Notes under the pieces: generated by a model
Database searches by the model: none
What the model was told of the DNA's origin: nothing
What the model saw: the letters and a program-made list of their open reading frames with translations, nothing else
Translations under genes and position numbers: made by a program
DNA from: Bacteroidales bacterium
GTDB lineage: Bacteria; Bacteroidota; Bacteroidia; Bacteroidales; Muribaculaceae
Reading direction: 5' to 3'
Length of the DNA: 64,000 nt
Assembly: GCA_021205635.1 (NCBI GenBank)
Contig: JAJPXC010000125.1
Location: 37,779-101,778, forward strand
Shown: positions 38,318-46,431 of the stretch, one piece after another
Position numbering within the stretch: position 1 is the stretch's first letter
Layout: the number at the start of each line of letters is the position of its first letter

Positions 38318-38348
38318 TTTGCAGCACCGTATAAAACCCTTAAATTTG
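38318..38348 (+). promoter_or_regulatory. Promoter of the phosphohexomutase gene, full consensus
   Basis: TTTG (38318-38321), 19-base spacer, TAAATTTG (38341-38348); exact consensus. The leader is about 30 nt. Confidence 0.8.
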
Positions 38349-38383
38349 CCTATTCAACCAATAACCAAAAACACCATCTCCTT

Positions 38384-40129
38384 ATGGACAATCAAGAATT
38401 AGTGAAGCAGGTGACCGCGAAAGCCCAGCAGTGGCTCTCCGACGCTTACGACGACGAGACCCGCGCCGAAGTGCGCCGTATGCTCGACAACGATGATAAA
38501 ACCGAGTTGATTGAGTCGTTCTACAAGGACCTCGAATTCGGCACCGGTGGCCTCCGCGGCATCATGGGCGCCGGAACCAACCGCATGAATATCTACACCG
38601 TGGGCGCTGCCACACAGGGCCTCGCCAACTACCTCAAGGAGGCCTTCAAGGACCTGCCCGAGATTTCGGTAGTCGTAGGCCACGACGTGCGCAACAACTC
38701 CCGCCACTTCGCCGAAATCGTTGCCGACATCTTCTCGGCAAACGGCATCAAGGCTTATCTGTTCGACTCATTCCGCCCCACCCCCGAGCTTTCATTCGCA
38801 ATCCGTCACCTTGGTTGCCAGAGCGGCGTAAACATCACCGCCTCCCACAACCCCAAGGAGTACAACGGCTATAAGGCCTACTGGAGCGACGGCGCCCAGA
38901 TCATCGCCCCCCACGACGTCAACATCATCAACAACGTCGAGAAAATCAAGGACGTGAGCGAGATCAAGTTCAAGGGCAACCCCGACAAGATCCAAATCAT
39001 CGGCAAGGAAGTCGACGACGCCTTCCTCACCGCCATCAAGGGCCTCTCGCTGAGCCCCGACGCCATCAAGCGCCACCACGACCTGAAGATCGTCTACACC
39101 CCTATCCACGGCACAGGCGTGAAGATGATCCCCGAGTCGCTAGCCAACTACGGCTTCACCAACATCATCCACGTGCCCGAGCAGGACATCCCCGACGGCA
39201 ACTTCCCCACCGTCGTTTCGCCTAACCCCGAGGTCCCCTCGGCTATGGCTATGGCTATCGCCAAGGCTAAAGAGGTGAACGCCGACCTGATCGTGGCCTC
39301 CGACCCCGACGCCGACCGTATCGGCTGCGTCATCCGCGACAACAACGGCGAGTACCAGCTCATCAACGGCAACCAAATCGTGATGATCCTCCTCTGCTAC
39401 ATCATCACCCGCAACGTCGAGCTCGGCCGATTGAAACCCTCCGACTACATCGTCAAGACCATCGTAACCACCGAGACCATCAAGTCGATCGCCGACAAGA
39501 ACAACGTAAAGATGTTCGACTGCTACACCGGCTTCAAGTGGATCGCCGCCGTGATCCGCGACCATGAGGGCACTGCCCGCTACCTCGGTGGCGGTGAGGA
39601 GAGCTACGGTTTCCTCGCCGAGGACTTCGCCCGCGACAAGGACGCCGTTTCAGCCATCTCGCTGATGGCCGAGGTGTGCGCATGGGCCAAGGACAAGAAC
39701 CTCGACTTCATGGGCATGCTCCAGGACATCTACCTCAAATACGGCTTCAGCCACGAGGAAGGTATCTCCGTCGTTCGTCCCGGCAAGACCGGTGCCGAGG
39801 AGATTCAGGCCATGATGAAGAATTTCCGCGAGAACCCGCCCAAAACCCTCGGCGGCTCCCCTGTTACACTCATCAAGGACTACGCCGACCTCAACGTCAC
39901 CCACGCCGACGGCACCGTCACCAAGATGGACATGCCCGCTACATCCAACGTGCTCCAGTTCTTCACCGAGGACGGCTCCAAGATCTCGGTTCGCCCCTCC
40001 GGCACCGAGCCCAAGATCAAGTTCTACATGGAGGTGAAGGCCCCCATGCCCACCGTTGCCGACTACGACAAGGCCAACGCCGACGCCAAGGCCAAGATCG
40101 AAGCCCTCAAGCACGACCTAGGCATCTAA
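38384..40129 (+). CDS. Phospho-sugar mutase (phosphoglucomutase/phosphomannomutase)
   Basis: 581-residue member of the alpha-D-phosphohexomutase family, interconverting hexose 1- and 6-phosphates for glycogen, nucleotide-sugar or surface glycan synthesis. The phosphoserine loop is NITASHNPKEYNGYK, the metal-binding loop is SDPDADRIG, the sugar-binding loop is GGEESYG, and the phosphate-binding loop near the end is RPSGTEPKIKFY. N-terminal EFGTGGLRGIMGAGTNRMN is typical of the long Bacteroidota form. Substrate preference (glucose versus mannose) cannot be set from sequence. Monocistronic with its own promoter and an inverted-repeat region downstream. Confidence 0.93.
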   Translation: MDNQELVKQVTAKAQQWLSDAYDDETRAEVRRMLDNDDKTELIESFYKDLEFGTGGLRGIMGAGTNRMNIYTVGAATQGLANYLKEAFKDLPEISVVVGHDVRNNSRHFAEIVADIFSANGIKAYLFDSFRPTPELSFAIRHLGCQSGVNITASHNPKEYNGYKAYWSDGAQIIAPHDVNIINNVEKIKDVSEIKFKGNPDKIQIIGKEVDDAFLTAIKGLSLSPDAIKRHHDLKIVYTPIHGTGVKMIPESLANYGFTNIIHVPEQDIPDGNFPTVVSPNPEVPSAMAMAIAKAKEVNADLIVASDPDADRIGCVIRDNNGEYQLINGNQIVMILLCYIITRNVELGRLKPSDYIVKTIVTTETIKSIADKNNVKMFDCYTGFKWIAAVIRDHEGTARYLGGGEESYGFLAEDFARDKDAVSAISLMAEVCAWAKDKNLDFMGMLQDIYLKYGFSHEEGISVVRPGKTGAEEIQAMMKNFRENPPKTLGGSPVTLIKDYADLNVTHADGTVTKMDMPATSNVLQFFTEDGSKISVRPSGTEPKIKFYMEVKAPMPTVADYDKANADAKAKIEALKHDLGI

Positions 40130-40178
40130 TAAATACTACCTATTGAAATCTCAATTTCATTAAGGATAATTTTCGACT

Positions 40179-40280
40179 ACGAATTTAACGAATTATACGA
40201 ATTTCCCCATCGCGGGCAAAATTCGTATAATTCGTTACGCTTTAGCGTATTAAAAGCCCTTAATATAATTCGTTAAATTC
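40179..40280. repeat. ATTCGT-rich inverted-repeat element
   Basis: AACGAATTATACGAATTT (40187-40204) and AAATTCGTATAATTCGTT (40218-40235) form a perfect 18-bp stem around a 13-nt GC-rich loop. A further copy of the outer arm, AATTCGTTAAATTCGT, follows at 40267-40282, and TACGCT/AGCGTA makes a small hairpin at 40236-40249. No coding content; resembles short interspersed intergenic repeats. It could end the mutase transcript. Confidence 0.75.
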
Positions 40281-40302
40281 GTGTAATTTTTATTCATGTC
40301 CT

Positions 40303-41085
40303 ATGCAGAAGCTATTCCGATCGCTTGAGATATTCCAATCGGCCGCCCTGTGCGACGCCCGTCGCCGCATGTCGTGGACCGAGTTCGAGACCCACTTCAT
40401 TGTCACCGCCACCGCCCACGCCAACGACCTCGGTATCGGCTACTTCCACCTCCTACCCGAGGATCTCGGCTGGGTACTCTCGCGCATGTCCATAAAGGTG
40501 CACCGTTGGCCCACAATCAACGACCGCCTATGGGTGGATTCCTGGGTCGTCTCGTTCAACCGCTTCATGAGCCGACGCGACTTCCGCATGGTCGACGCCG
40601 AGGGCAACGTGCTGGCCGAGGCTTGTAGCGTGTGGGTGTGCATCAACCTGACCACCCGTCGCCCCTCCGCGCGTCAGTGGCCCGAGGAGTGCCTTGGCGC
40701 CGACGCCCAAACATCTCCCGAATTGGGCGACTTCCCCCGTCTTGGAGCAATCGAAAACCCCTGCCATATCCAAATCGTCGACTGGGCATATCGCGACATC
40801 GATTTTTACGGGCACGTCAACTCGGCGCGCTACGTCGAGCATCTCGTCGACGCCATCCACGCCTACTGCCGAGCCAACGACAACGCCTGCGACGATTTCG
40901 ACAACCTCACCCGCATGGATATCTCCTACCTACACGAGGCCCGATTGGGCGACTCGGCCGTGTTGCGCCTCGCCGAATACGAGACCGAACCCTCCGCCGA
41001 CCATCCCGACCGCCACGGTAAGGAGGCCGACTTCGAGATCCTCCTCGGCGACGGCACCCCCATCTGCCGCGCCCGCTTCTCCTAG
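40303..41085 (+). CDS. Acyl-ACP thioesterase
   Basis: 260 residues, double-hotdog fold of the plant FatA/FatB-like acyl-ACP thioesterase family (PF01643), releasing fatty acids from ACP in the cytoplasm. First hotdog: RMSWTEFETHFIVTATAHANDLG and GWVLSRMSIKVHRWPTINDRLWVDSW. Second hotdog: DWAYRDIDFYGHVNSARYVEHLVDA, containing the conserved DxxGHVNSxxYVE active-site stretch. Stand-alone; no clear promoter box, the upstream region being the inverted-repeat element. The 141-bp gap downstream (41086-41226) shows nothing I can name. A link to the polyketide-like cluster 9 kb away is not supported by position. Confidence 0.9.
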   Translation: MQKLFRSLEIFQSAALCDARRRMSWTEFETHFIVTATAHANDLGIGYFHLLPEDLGWVLSRMSIKVHRWPTINDRLWVDSWVVSFNRFMSRRDFRMVDAEGNVLAEACSVWVCINLTTRRPSARQWPEECLGADAQTSPELGDFPRLGAIENPCHIQIVDWAYRDIDFYGHVNSARYVEHLVDAIHAYCRANDNACDDFDNLTRMDISYLHEARLGDSAVLRLAEYETEPSADHPDRHGKEADFEILLGDGTPICRARFS

Positions 41086-41226
41086 CCTAGGCAGGAAGCC
41101 AAGACGGCCATCCCGCGCATCAGCCACCGAAACCGTCTGGCTAATCTCCCGGCTCCCCACCCAATAAGAAACTCTAAATGGAACAAGAATCCACTTGTCG
41201 TTTAACATTTTTTGTGGAACGGAGCC

Positions 41227-41916
41227 TTATTTCAGGCGGAAGGCATAGGAGAGGGTGGCTTGGACCGAGATGCCGCGCGAGGCGTTGAACACGTCGGTCT
41301 TGTGATCGGGGAAGATGTTGCCCAAGCCATAGTAGAAGCGAGCCTCGATCCCCACTGCCTGGCGACGCTTGAACGCCCATTCGGCGCCCAATCCGGCTGA
41401 GATGCCATAGTCGAATTTGTTCTTGATCTCCATCGCCATCTGCTCGTTGGTGCGGTTCTCGATGGGGAAGTCGGGGATGGAGGTGATGTTGTTGTAATCG
41501 AAGTTGGCCGAGATTTTCGACCCAATCATATAGGAGATTTCCGGGCCGAGGGTGATAACGCATTTCAGCTTGCGACCGCCGAACGTGATACGGGTCAACA
41601 GTGGCAACTGGATGTAGGTCAATCGTCGCGTGTACTGGAACGTCGCGTTTTGTTCCTCAAAATTCTCTTTCCAGCCTCGTTGCTCTATTACCAACTCGGC
41701 CTGCAGTCCAAAAAGTTTTTCCTCCTGATAGATGAACATGCCACCGATGAGGATACCGTCGATCATCGACTGCTTCACCGAGGGATTGAAATCCATCTTG
41801 GCGAAGGTCATACCGGCCTTACCTCCCACCGACACGTGAGGCTTGTAATGAACCTGAGCCAGTGCGGTCAAGCCCATGAAAAAAAGCACTAATATCAGAC
41901 AAATCCTGCGCATCAT
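41227..41916 (-). CDS. Outer-membrane beta-barrel protein, PorT family-like
   Basis: 229 residues, signal peptide MMRRICLILVLFFMGLTALAQ. About eight amphipathic strands follow (VSVGGKAGMTFAKMDF, FGLQAELVIEQRGW, TYIQLPLLTRITFG, YGISAGLGAEWAF), ending in TLSYAFRLK with the terminal aromatic pattern of outer-membrane barrels. This is the PF13568-type barrel of which PorT (a gliding/type IX secretion component) is a member; many paralogues exist, so a secretion role is not proven. Its start overlaps the end of the LysM protein gene by four bases. Confidence 0.82.
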   Translation of the reverse strand: MMRRICLILVLFFMGLTALAQVHYKPHVSVGGKAGMTFAKMDFNPSVKQSMIDGILIGGMFIYQEEKLFGLQAELVIEQRGWKENFEEQNATFQYTRRLTYIQLPLLTRITFGGRKLKCVITLGPEISYMIGSKISANFDYNNITSIPDFPIENRTNEQMAMEIKNKFDYGISAGLGAEWAFKRRQAVGIEARFYYGLGNIFPDHKTDVFNASRGISVQATLSYAFRLK

Positions 41917-43631
41917 AGGCGAGTTTTCTCAACCACGCCGCCGGGGCGGAAATACACGAAATATAGTGTGCCGTTCACTTGGCCTTCGTCCTCGTCCTCA
42001 CCGGTTTCAAAGTCGAACGCCGACTGCACGCCGTCGTAGGGCGCGAGCCTGCGCGACAAGTCGCCGTCGTTATCACGAAGGGCGCGAATCAGGAAGCAAC
42101 CGGTGTCGAAGCCGAGAACTCCTTGCGAGGGCACAGCCTCCATCATGTCGGCGCCGTACCAGCGACGGTAGTTGTTGGCCAAGCGGATGGCGTCGTAGGA
42201 TTGCGTGTCGTTGTAGAATCGGGAGTAGATTACAGTGTTGAGCAGACCCATATTGTCCAAAGCGTCGCCGCGGAACATCACCCATTCGGGATAGCCGAAC
42301 AGGCGCACGCGCGTTGGGTCGACCGATTCCTCGCGCAGCGTCTTCAATGCCGAGATATATTTGTTGAAATCGGAGCGCTGGGCCGATGCGGGGATAAATA
42401 CAAGCGACGAATCGGTTGGTAGCGACTTCAAGTCGGTTGTCGACAGATAGTTGGCATACTCGATTTGACGGTAAGGACGCTGTGCGGCGTCCAAGGCCTC
42501 ACGCAGGGCATTGGTAAATTCGCTTTTCTCGTTCTTGCCCGAGGAGTGGGTGATAAACACGGGAATATAGTCGCCAAATCGGTCGATGAAGCCCTCGATC
42601 GCGCTTTGGTACATCTCGTCGTGGGGGATGTTGGCTTGGAGGATGTAGGGATTGGCGCGGTGGCTCTCGTCTTTGATTGCGAAGGCATTGTAGACGTAGG
42701 TAGCATCACGGCGGGCCTCCTCGGCCACGGCCGCAAGTTGGAGGGTGTCATCCGGAGCCACGATCACGCTCAACTCGGCGATCTCGGGGCGCTGCATAAT
42801 TGCCCGCACGGTGTCCAACGAGTTGTGGGAATCGTACACGCGTATGGCCACGGGAGCGCCGCGATGCGACAGCGTGTCGGCAGCGAGCAGGAATCCGCGT
42901 AGGAACTCGGTATATAATTGTGCCGATTTATCGGGACGACTTTCATTGGTCATGAAGGGCAAGATGATACCGATCGCCAATGGACGCTCCTCGATCAGAG
43001 CCGGGTCGTCGACCATGGGAGTGGGATCAGTGGTATAGGCCGCGGAACCCACCACAATCTTTTCCCCGGATTCCTCTACCACAGGTTGTTGGGTGACAGG
43101 CTCGGCAACCGCCAGGGTGGTTTTTGCGGTTGTTGTACTCGTTTTTTTGGTAGTAGTTGCAGTTGTCTTCTTTGCGCTTTGCTCTGAAGGGAGAGCTGTG
43201 CGGGCATTCAGTCGCAACACAGCGCCCACGCGATAGTTGGCGGTGTCCAAGCCGGGGTTAAGCGCTTGTATTTGCTCAACCGTTAGTCCATAGCGCTTGC
43301 CTATGGAGTAAAGCGTTTCTCCCTGAGCGATAGTGTGGTAGGTGCGTCGACGGTCGAGCTTGGTGGGAGTGGTTTCCTCTGTGGTTTCCACAGGCTGAGT
43401 GGTGGGGATCACCAAATACTCTCCTGCGCGCACGCCGTCGCGGGCCGTGGGGTTGTATTGGATCAACTGGTCGACAGTTATGCCGTGGCTTTTGGAGATA
43501 CCGTATACGGTTTCGCCTTTTTTCACCTTGTAGGTGACGGTGGGAGTGGTGGAGTCCTGAGCCAAAGCCACCACGCTCGCGGTTAAAATCACAACCGCAG
43601 CCGCCAATATCGTTCTTAAACTATGACGCAT
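41913..43631 (-). CDS. LysM-repeat protein with a type 1 periplasmic-binding domain
   Basis: 572 residues from ATG 43631 (MRHSLRTILAAAV); a Met nine codons upstream falls at or before the predicted transcript start. Signal peptide, then two LysM peptidoglycan-binding motifs (YKVKKGETVYGISKSHGITVDQLIQYNP and HTIAQGETLYSIGKRYGLTVEQIQALNP, each shown by its GETxYxI core), a Thr/Lys-rich linker (about 155-200), and from about 220 a substrate-binding-protein-like fold (LAIGIILPFMTNE, VIVAPDDTLQLAAVAEEA) resembling LppC-type activators of cell-wall synthases. Periplasmic, probably cell-wall associated. Its neighbour is a PorT-like barrel in the same operon. Confidence 0.85.
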   Translation of the reverse strand: MRHSLRTILAAAVVILTASVVALAQDSTTPTVTYKVKKGETVYGISKSHGITVDQLIQYNPTARDGVRAGEYLVIPTTQPVETTEETTPTKLDRRRTYHTIAQGETLYSIGKRYGLTVEQIQALNPGLDTANYRVGAVLRLNARTALPSEQSAKKTTATTTKKTSTTTAKTTLAVAEPVTQQPVVEESGEKIVVGSAAYTTDPTPMVDDPALIEERPLAIGIILPFMTNESRPDKSAQLYTEFLRGFLLAADTLSHRGAPVAIRVYDSHNSLDTVRAIMQRPEIAELSVIVAPDDTLQLAAVAEEARRDATYVYNAFAIKDESHRANPYILQANIPHDEMYQSAIEGFIDRFGDYIPVFITHSSGKNEKSEFTNALREALDAAQRPYRQIEYANYLSTTDLKSLPTDSSLVFIPASAQRSDFNKYISALKTLREESVDPTRVRLFGYPEWVMFRGDALDNMGLLNTVIYSRFYNDTQSYDAIRLANNYRRWYGADMMEAVPSQGVLGFDTGCFLIRALRDNDGDLSRRLAPYDGVQSAFDFETGEDEDEGQVNGTLYFVYFRPGGVVEKTRL

Positions 43632-43644
43632 GTATCGTAACTTA

Positions 43645-43670
43645 ATTAACGCTTGCAATTAACGCTTGCA
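43645..43670. repeat. Tandem 13-bp repeat ATTAACGCTTGCA at a promoter
   Basis: Two perfect copies (43645-43657, 43658-43670) cover the predicted transcription start of the LysM gene and touch the -7 box. Confidence 0.7.
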
Positions 43671-43699
43671 AAATTACGCAATTGAATTCAATTCCGCAA
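43669..43699 (-). promoter_or_regulatory. Internal promoter for the LysM/PorT-like gene pair
   Basis: Minus strand TTGC (43699-43696), 19-base spacer, TAATTTTG (43676-43669), lying at the end of the coaE fusion gene. Confidence 0.6.
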
Positions 43700-44867
43700 G
43701 GCTCTGGGCGATGATATCGCAGAAGGGAGCGAGCGACTCGGCGGGATTGGTGGTGGAAATACCTACCACTTTGGCTCCTGACGCGCGCCCGGCTTGCACG
43801 CCTTGCAGAGAGTCCTCAAACACGACGCAATTCTCTGGCCGGCATCCAAGTCGCTCAGCGGCAAGTAGATAGCCCTGAGGGTCGGGCTTGGAGCGGGTGA
43901 TCTGGTCGGAAGTGACAATGGTGTCAAAGAGCAAAGGGAGGTCGGGGTGCTGGCGATACAGACTCGCCATCTTGGCGTCGTTGCTCGAGGTGACCAGCGC
44001 CGTCCGCCATCCCGCCTGACGAAGGGAACGAATGAAATCAATCGCCCCCGGATATTCAGGGAACGGCATATTGGCCTCAAATTCATCAAGTTGCTCCACT
44101 ATCTGGCGTTGCAATTCCTCTCCAGGGAAGTTCTGAAGAATCTGGAACAGCGCCGTGCCCTTGATGGCGTGGGCGAAATCGGCTATACCAGTAGGATGCT
44201 CGCGGTCAACACCGCTCCAAAACACGGTGTAACTCCCCTCCGAGTCGACAATCACGCCGTCCAAGTCGAACAGGGCGGCTCGAGGCGTGGGCAACGCCTC
44301 CAACATCTGTGGCAACAGGGGCTTAACCCCGTCGTTTACTATTTCCATAAAAGATTCATTATTAACGCTTTGAGTCGACATACGGGCCTTCACCTCTTTG
44401 GGAGTTAATCCCGATCGGTCGCAGGCGCGCCGTATCCTCAACTCCTCGGGAGCGGTTACCTCCCAAACACGGTCGCACATTGGTGTCAAGCCGCTCGATT
44501 CCAATATAGCGCTTTCGATAAACAGCAGCGGCGACGCCCAATTCTCGGCGACCCAACGCTTTATATCCTCTTTAACTGCCTGATGCACAATCGCGTTTAA
44601 TCGACCCAAAGCCTCAGCGTCGGCAAACACGATTTTAGAAAGCCGGGGGCGATCCAGCATGCCATCGACGACTGCCTCGGCGCAAATCTCAGCGGCAATC
44701 CTGTCAAGAATTTCTTGACTGCTGTCCATCAACGCCTTGGCGCGAGAGTCGCAGTCGTAAACAGGATGACCCATCGCCTCTACGCAACGGGCCACCACAC
44801 TTTTTCCGGCACCAATACCGCCAGTAATGCCAATAACGATAGTTAATTTATTGCTGTTCAACGACAT
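43674..44867 (-). CDS. coaE: Dephospho-CoA kinase fused to a HAD hydrolase (beta-phosphoglucomutase-like)
   Basis: 397 residues in two complete parts. Residues 1-192: dephospho-CoA kinase, the last step of CoA synthesis, with P-loop GGIGAGKS (16-23), FIESAIL and the normal family end IVNDGVKPLLPQML. Residues 195-397: HAD-superfamily phosphatase/phosphomutase with DLDGVIVDSE (D201, D203), VTSSNDAK, SKPDPQGYLLAAERLG and VVFEDSLQGVQAG. No Met lies at the junction, so separate translation of the second part is unlikely. CoaE normally ends near 200 residues. A phosphatase acting on a CoA precursor or a damaged product would make sense but is inference. It overlaps the YbbR-like gene by 20 bp. Confidence 0.9.
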   Translation of the reverse strand: MSLNSNKLTIVIGITGGIGAGKSVVARCVEAMGHPVYDCDSRAKALMDSSQEILDRIAAEICAEAVVDGMLDRPRLSKIVFADAEALGRLNAIVHQAVKEDIKRWVAENWASPLLFIESAILESSGLTPMCDRVWEVTAPEELRIRRACDRSGLTPKEVKARMSTQSVNNESFMEIVNDGVKPLLPQMLEALPTPRAALFDLDGVIVDSEGSYTVFWSGVDREHPTGIADFAHAIKGTALFQILQNFPGEELQRQIVEQLDEFEANMPFPEYPGAIDFIRSLRQAGWRTALVTSSNDAKMASLYRQHPDLPLLFDTIVTSDQITRSKPDPQGYLLAAERLGCRPENCVVFEDSLQGVQAGRASGAKVVGISTTNPAESLAPFCDIIAQSLAELNSIA

Positions 44868-45825
44868 ATTCTACACTGTCGATAGAGAGAATCGGATCGC
44901 GGAAACGCTCCGACGACGACATCAGCTGCAGTGGCAATTTGGATGTCACTCCTCCGTGGGAAGCCTTGGAATAATCAGCGTAGGCCTTGAGCGAGAAGTC
45001 GTCGGACGTATAACTGCTCATGGGCACCAAAAACGACACCTCGGCCTGCGACGGGAACGTGACAACACTCTGTCCCTCAGGCACGTTAATCACCTCCACG
45101 GGTATCAGTCTCGTCTTGGAAATCAACGGTTCGACAGGTATGGTCACCTTCACTGCCGGGGGAATCGCGCGCATGCCTGCCGGCACCTTCAACCGGGCCA
45201 TCACGCGCGCCGTGTCCTTCAAGTCGGGCTGCACTACCGCAACTGTCTCTATATAAGGCGCTTCGAAATGGGTTTCCGATGTGGAATAGATTACTACCGT
45301 GTCGGTCGACATCGTAATCGGGCCGTTGATCACGTATCGAGGATTAGCTTTGGCGTCCAAGCGCAGTCTCACAGGCACCAACTCTCCCTCCTCGGTGGTG
45401 AACACCAAGTTGATGGAATCAGGCTTGGCCGACACAATCTGGGCTCCCTGGCCAAAATAGCCGCGCAACATCGCCGAAATCTGGCTCTCGCCCATGAGGA
45501 TGCGGTTGTCGCGCGAGTGGAAGTCGCGGAAGCGCATCTTCAGCGTCGGGGTCTTGCCCCACTGATAGCGCAACAGGGCGCTCCCCTTGTCCTTGATCGA
45601 CACCGAAATCGACTGCGGGGGCAGCGAAATCAGCGTTATCGAGTCGGGAATCTCGGTGATTTCCACGGGAATGTCGAAATCCCGCTGCACCTCGTCGTTC
45701 AAGGTGAGCAGTAGCCAAAACACCGCCGACACGGCCAAAAACACCAGGAACAGCAGCAAATCCTTGCCGGCCGCTCCGGTGAATCGACCGCGCAGCAAGC
45801 GTAACAGTTCGCCGCGGTTCATCAC
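44848..45825 (-). CDS. YbbR-like domain protein
   Basis: 325 residues: an N-terminal membrane anchor (DLLLFLVFLAVSAVFWLLLTL) followed by extracytoplasmic YbbR-type beta repeats (VEITEIPDSITLISLPPQSISVSI; VPVRLRLDAKANPRYVINGPI; VTIPVEPLI). In Firmicutes YbbR (CdaR) modulates the diadenylate cyclase CdaA; in Bacteroidota the gene is usually placed, as here, between yajC and coaE, and its role is less clear. Start at the first of two Met codons (45825 or 45822). Translationally close to yajC (21-bp gap) and coaE (overlap). Confidence 0.85.
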   Translation of the reverse strand: MMNRGELLRLLRGRFTGAAGKDLLLFLVFLAVSAVFWLLLTLNDEVQRDFDIPVEITEIPDSITLISLPPQSISVSIKDKGSALLRYQWGKTPTLKMRFRDFHSRDNRILMGESQISAMLRGYFGQGAQIVSAKPDSINLVFTTEEGELVPVRLRLDAKANPRYVINGPITMSTDTVVIYSTSETHFEAPYIETVAVVQPDLKDTARVMARLKVPAGMRAIPPAVKVTIPVEPLISKTRLIPVEVINVPEGQSVVTFPSQAEVSFLVPMSSYTSDDFSLKAYADYSKASHGGVTSKLPLQLMSSSERFRDPILSIDSVEYVVEQQ

Positions 45826-45846
45826 CCTTTCCGATTATGCGGGGTG

Positions 45847-46185
45847 TTACTTCTTCTCTACGTTGGCAACGGCGGGGTCGTTGGCAGCCTCAGCTGAGGG
45901 GTAGACGCTCTCCTTCGACACCTTCACCTTGATGTTGTTGCCAAGGTCGACAATGAAATGGTTGTCCTTCACCGAGTCAACCTTGCCGTGGAGGCCGCCG
46001 GCGGTGATCACGTGGTCGCCCGACTTCAAGCCCTCGCGGAATTTCTTGATCTCGTTTTGGCGCTTCTTCTGGGGGCGGATCATCATGAAGTAGAAGATTG
46101 CGATCAAGATCACAATCATAAAGATGCTGCTCAGGCCCGAGCCGCCGGCTGCCTGCGCCTGCAATGAAATGAGGTTAAGAATCAT
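45847..46185 (-). CDS. yajC: Preprotein translocase subunit YajC
   Basis: Small inner-membrane partner of SecDF/SecYEG. 112 residues from ATG 46185 (MILNLISLQAQAAGG); the in-frame Met at 46215 lies inside the promoter -7 box, so it cannot be the start. One transmembrane helix (SIFMIVILIAIFYFMMI) is followed by the hallmark RPQKKRQNEIKKFREGLKSGDHVITAGGLHGKV. First gene of the yajC-ybbR-coaE operon. Confidence 0.93.
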   Translation of the reverse strand: MILNLISLQAQAAGGSGLSSIFMIVILIAIFYFMMIRPQKKRQNEIKKFREGLKSGDHVITAGGLHGKVDSVKDNHFIVDLGNNIKVKVSKESVYPSAEAANDPAVANVEKK

Positions 46186-46214
46186 CGTTCTAATCAATTT
46201 ACAATTTTGAGCCA

Positions 46215-46246
46215 CAAAGTTAATAAATCAACCCGACACTTGCAAA
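46215..46246 (-). promoter_or_regulatory. yajC operon promoter
   Basis: Minus strand TTTG (46246-46243), 20-base spacer, TAACTTTG (46222-46215). It fixes the YajC start downstream at 46185. Confidence 0.75.
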
Positions 46247-46281
46247 TCCCCAGCCAACATCCGAGCTCGGCCCAAAGTAAT

Positions 46282-46313
46282 TTTGGTAAATCAGCGAAAA
46301 AGTAATACCTTTG
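46282..46313 (+). promoter_or_regulatory. Promoter for the glycosyltransferase-led operon
   Basis: TTTG (46282-46285), 20-base spacer, TACCTTTG (46306-46313). Divergent from the yajC promoter; a perfect palindrome CCGAGCTCGG lies between them at 46261-46270. Leader about 110 nt with no gene in it. Confidence 0.7.
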
Positions 46314-46431
46314 TCATTCCAAGTCAAAATTACGCAATGAGACTGAATATGAATTTCGTCAAATATAGTAGAATAACGGGCTTGCAACTAGAGAATTGGA
46401 AGCGATGAACGTTCTTTAGATTTCCACAACC

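Noticed and set aside
46261..46270. Perfect palindrome CCGAGCTCGG between divergent promoters
   Set aside because: Ten-base palindromes are expected by chance in GC-rich DNA; no second copy supports an operator.
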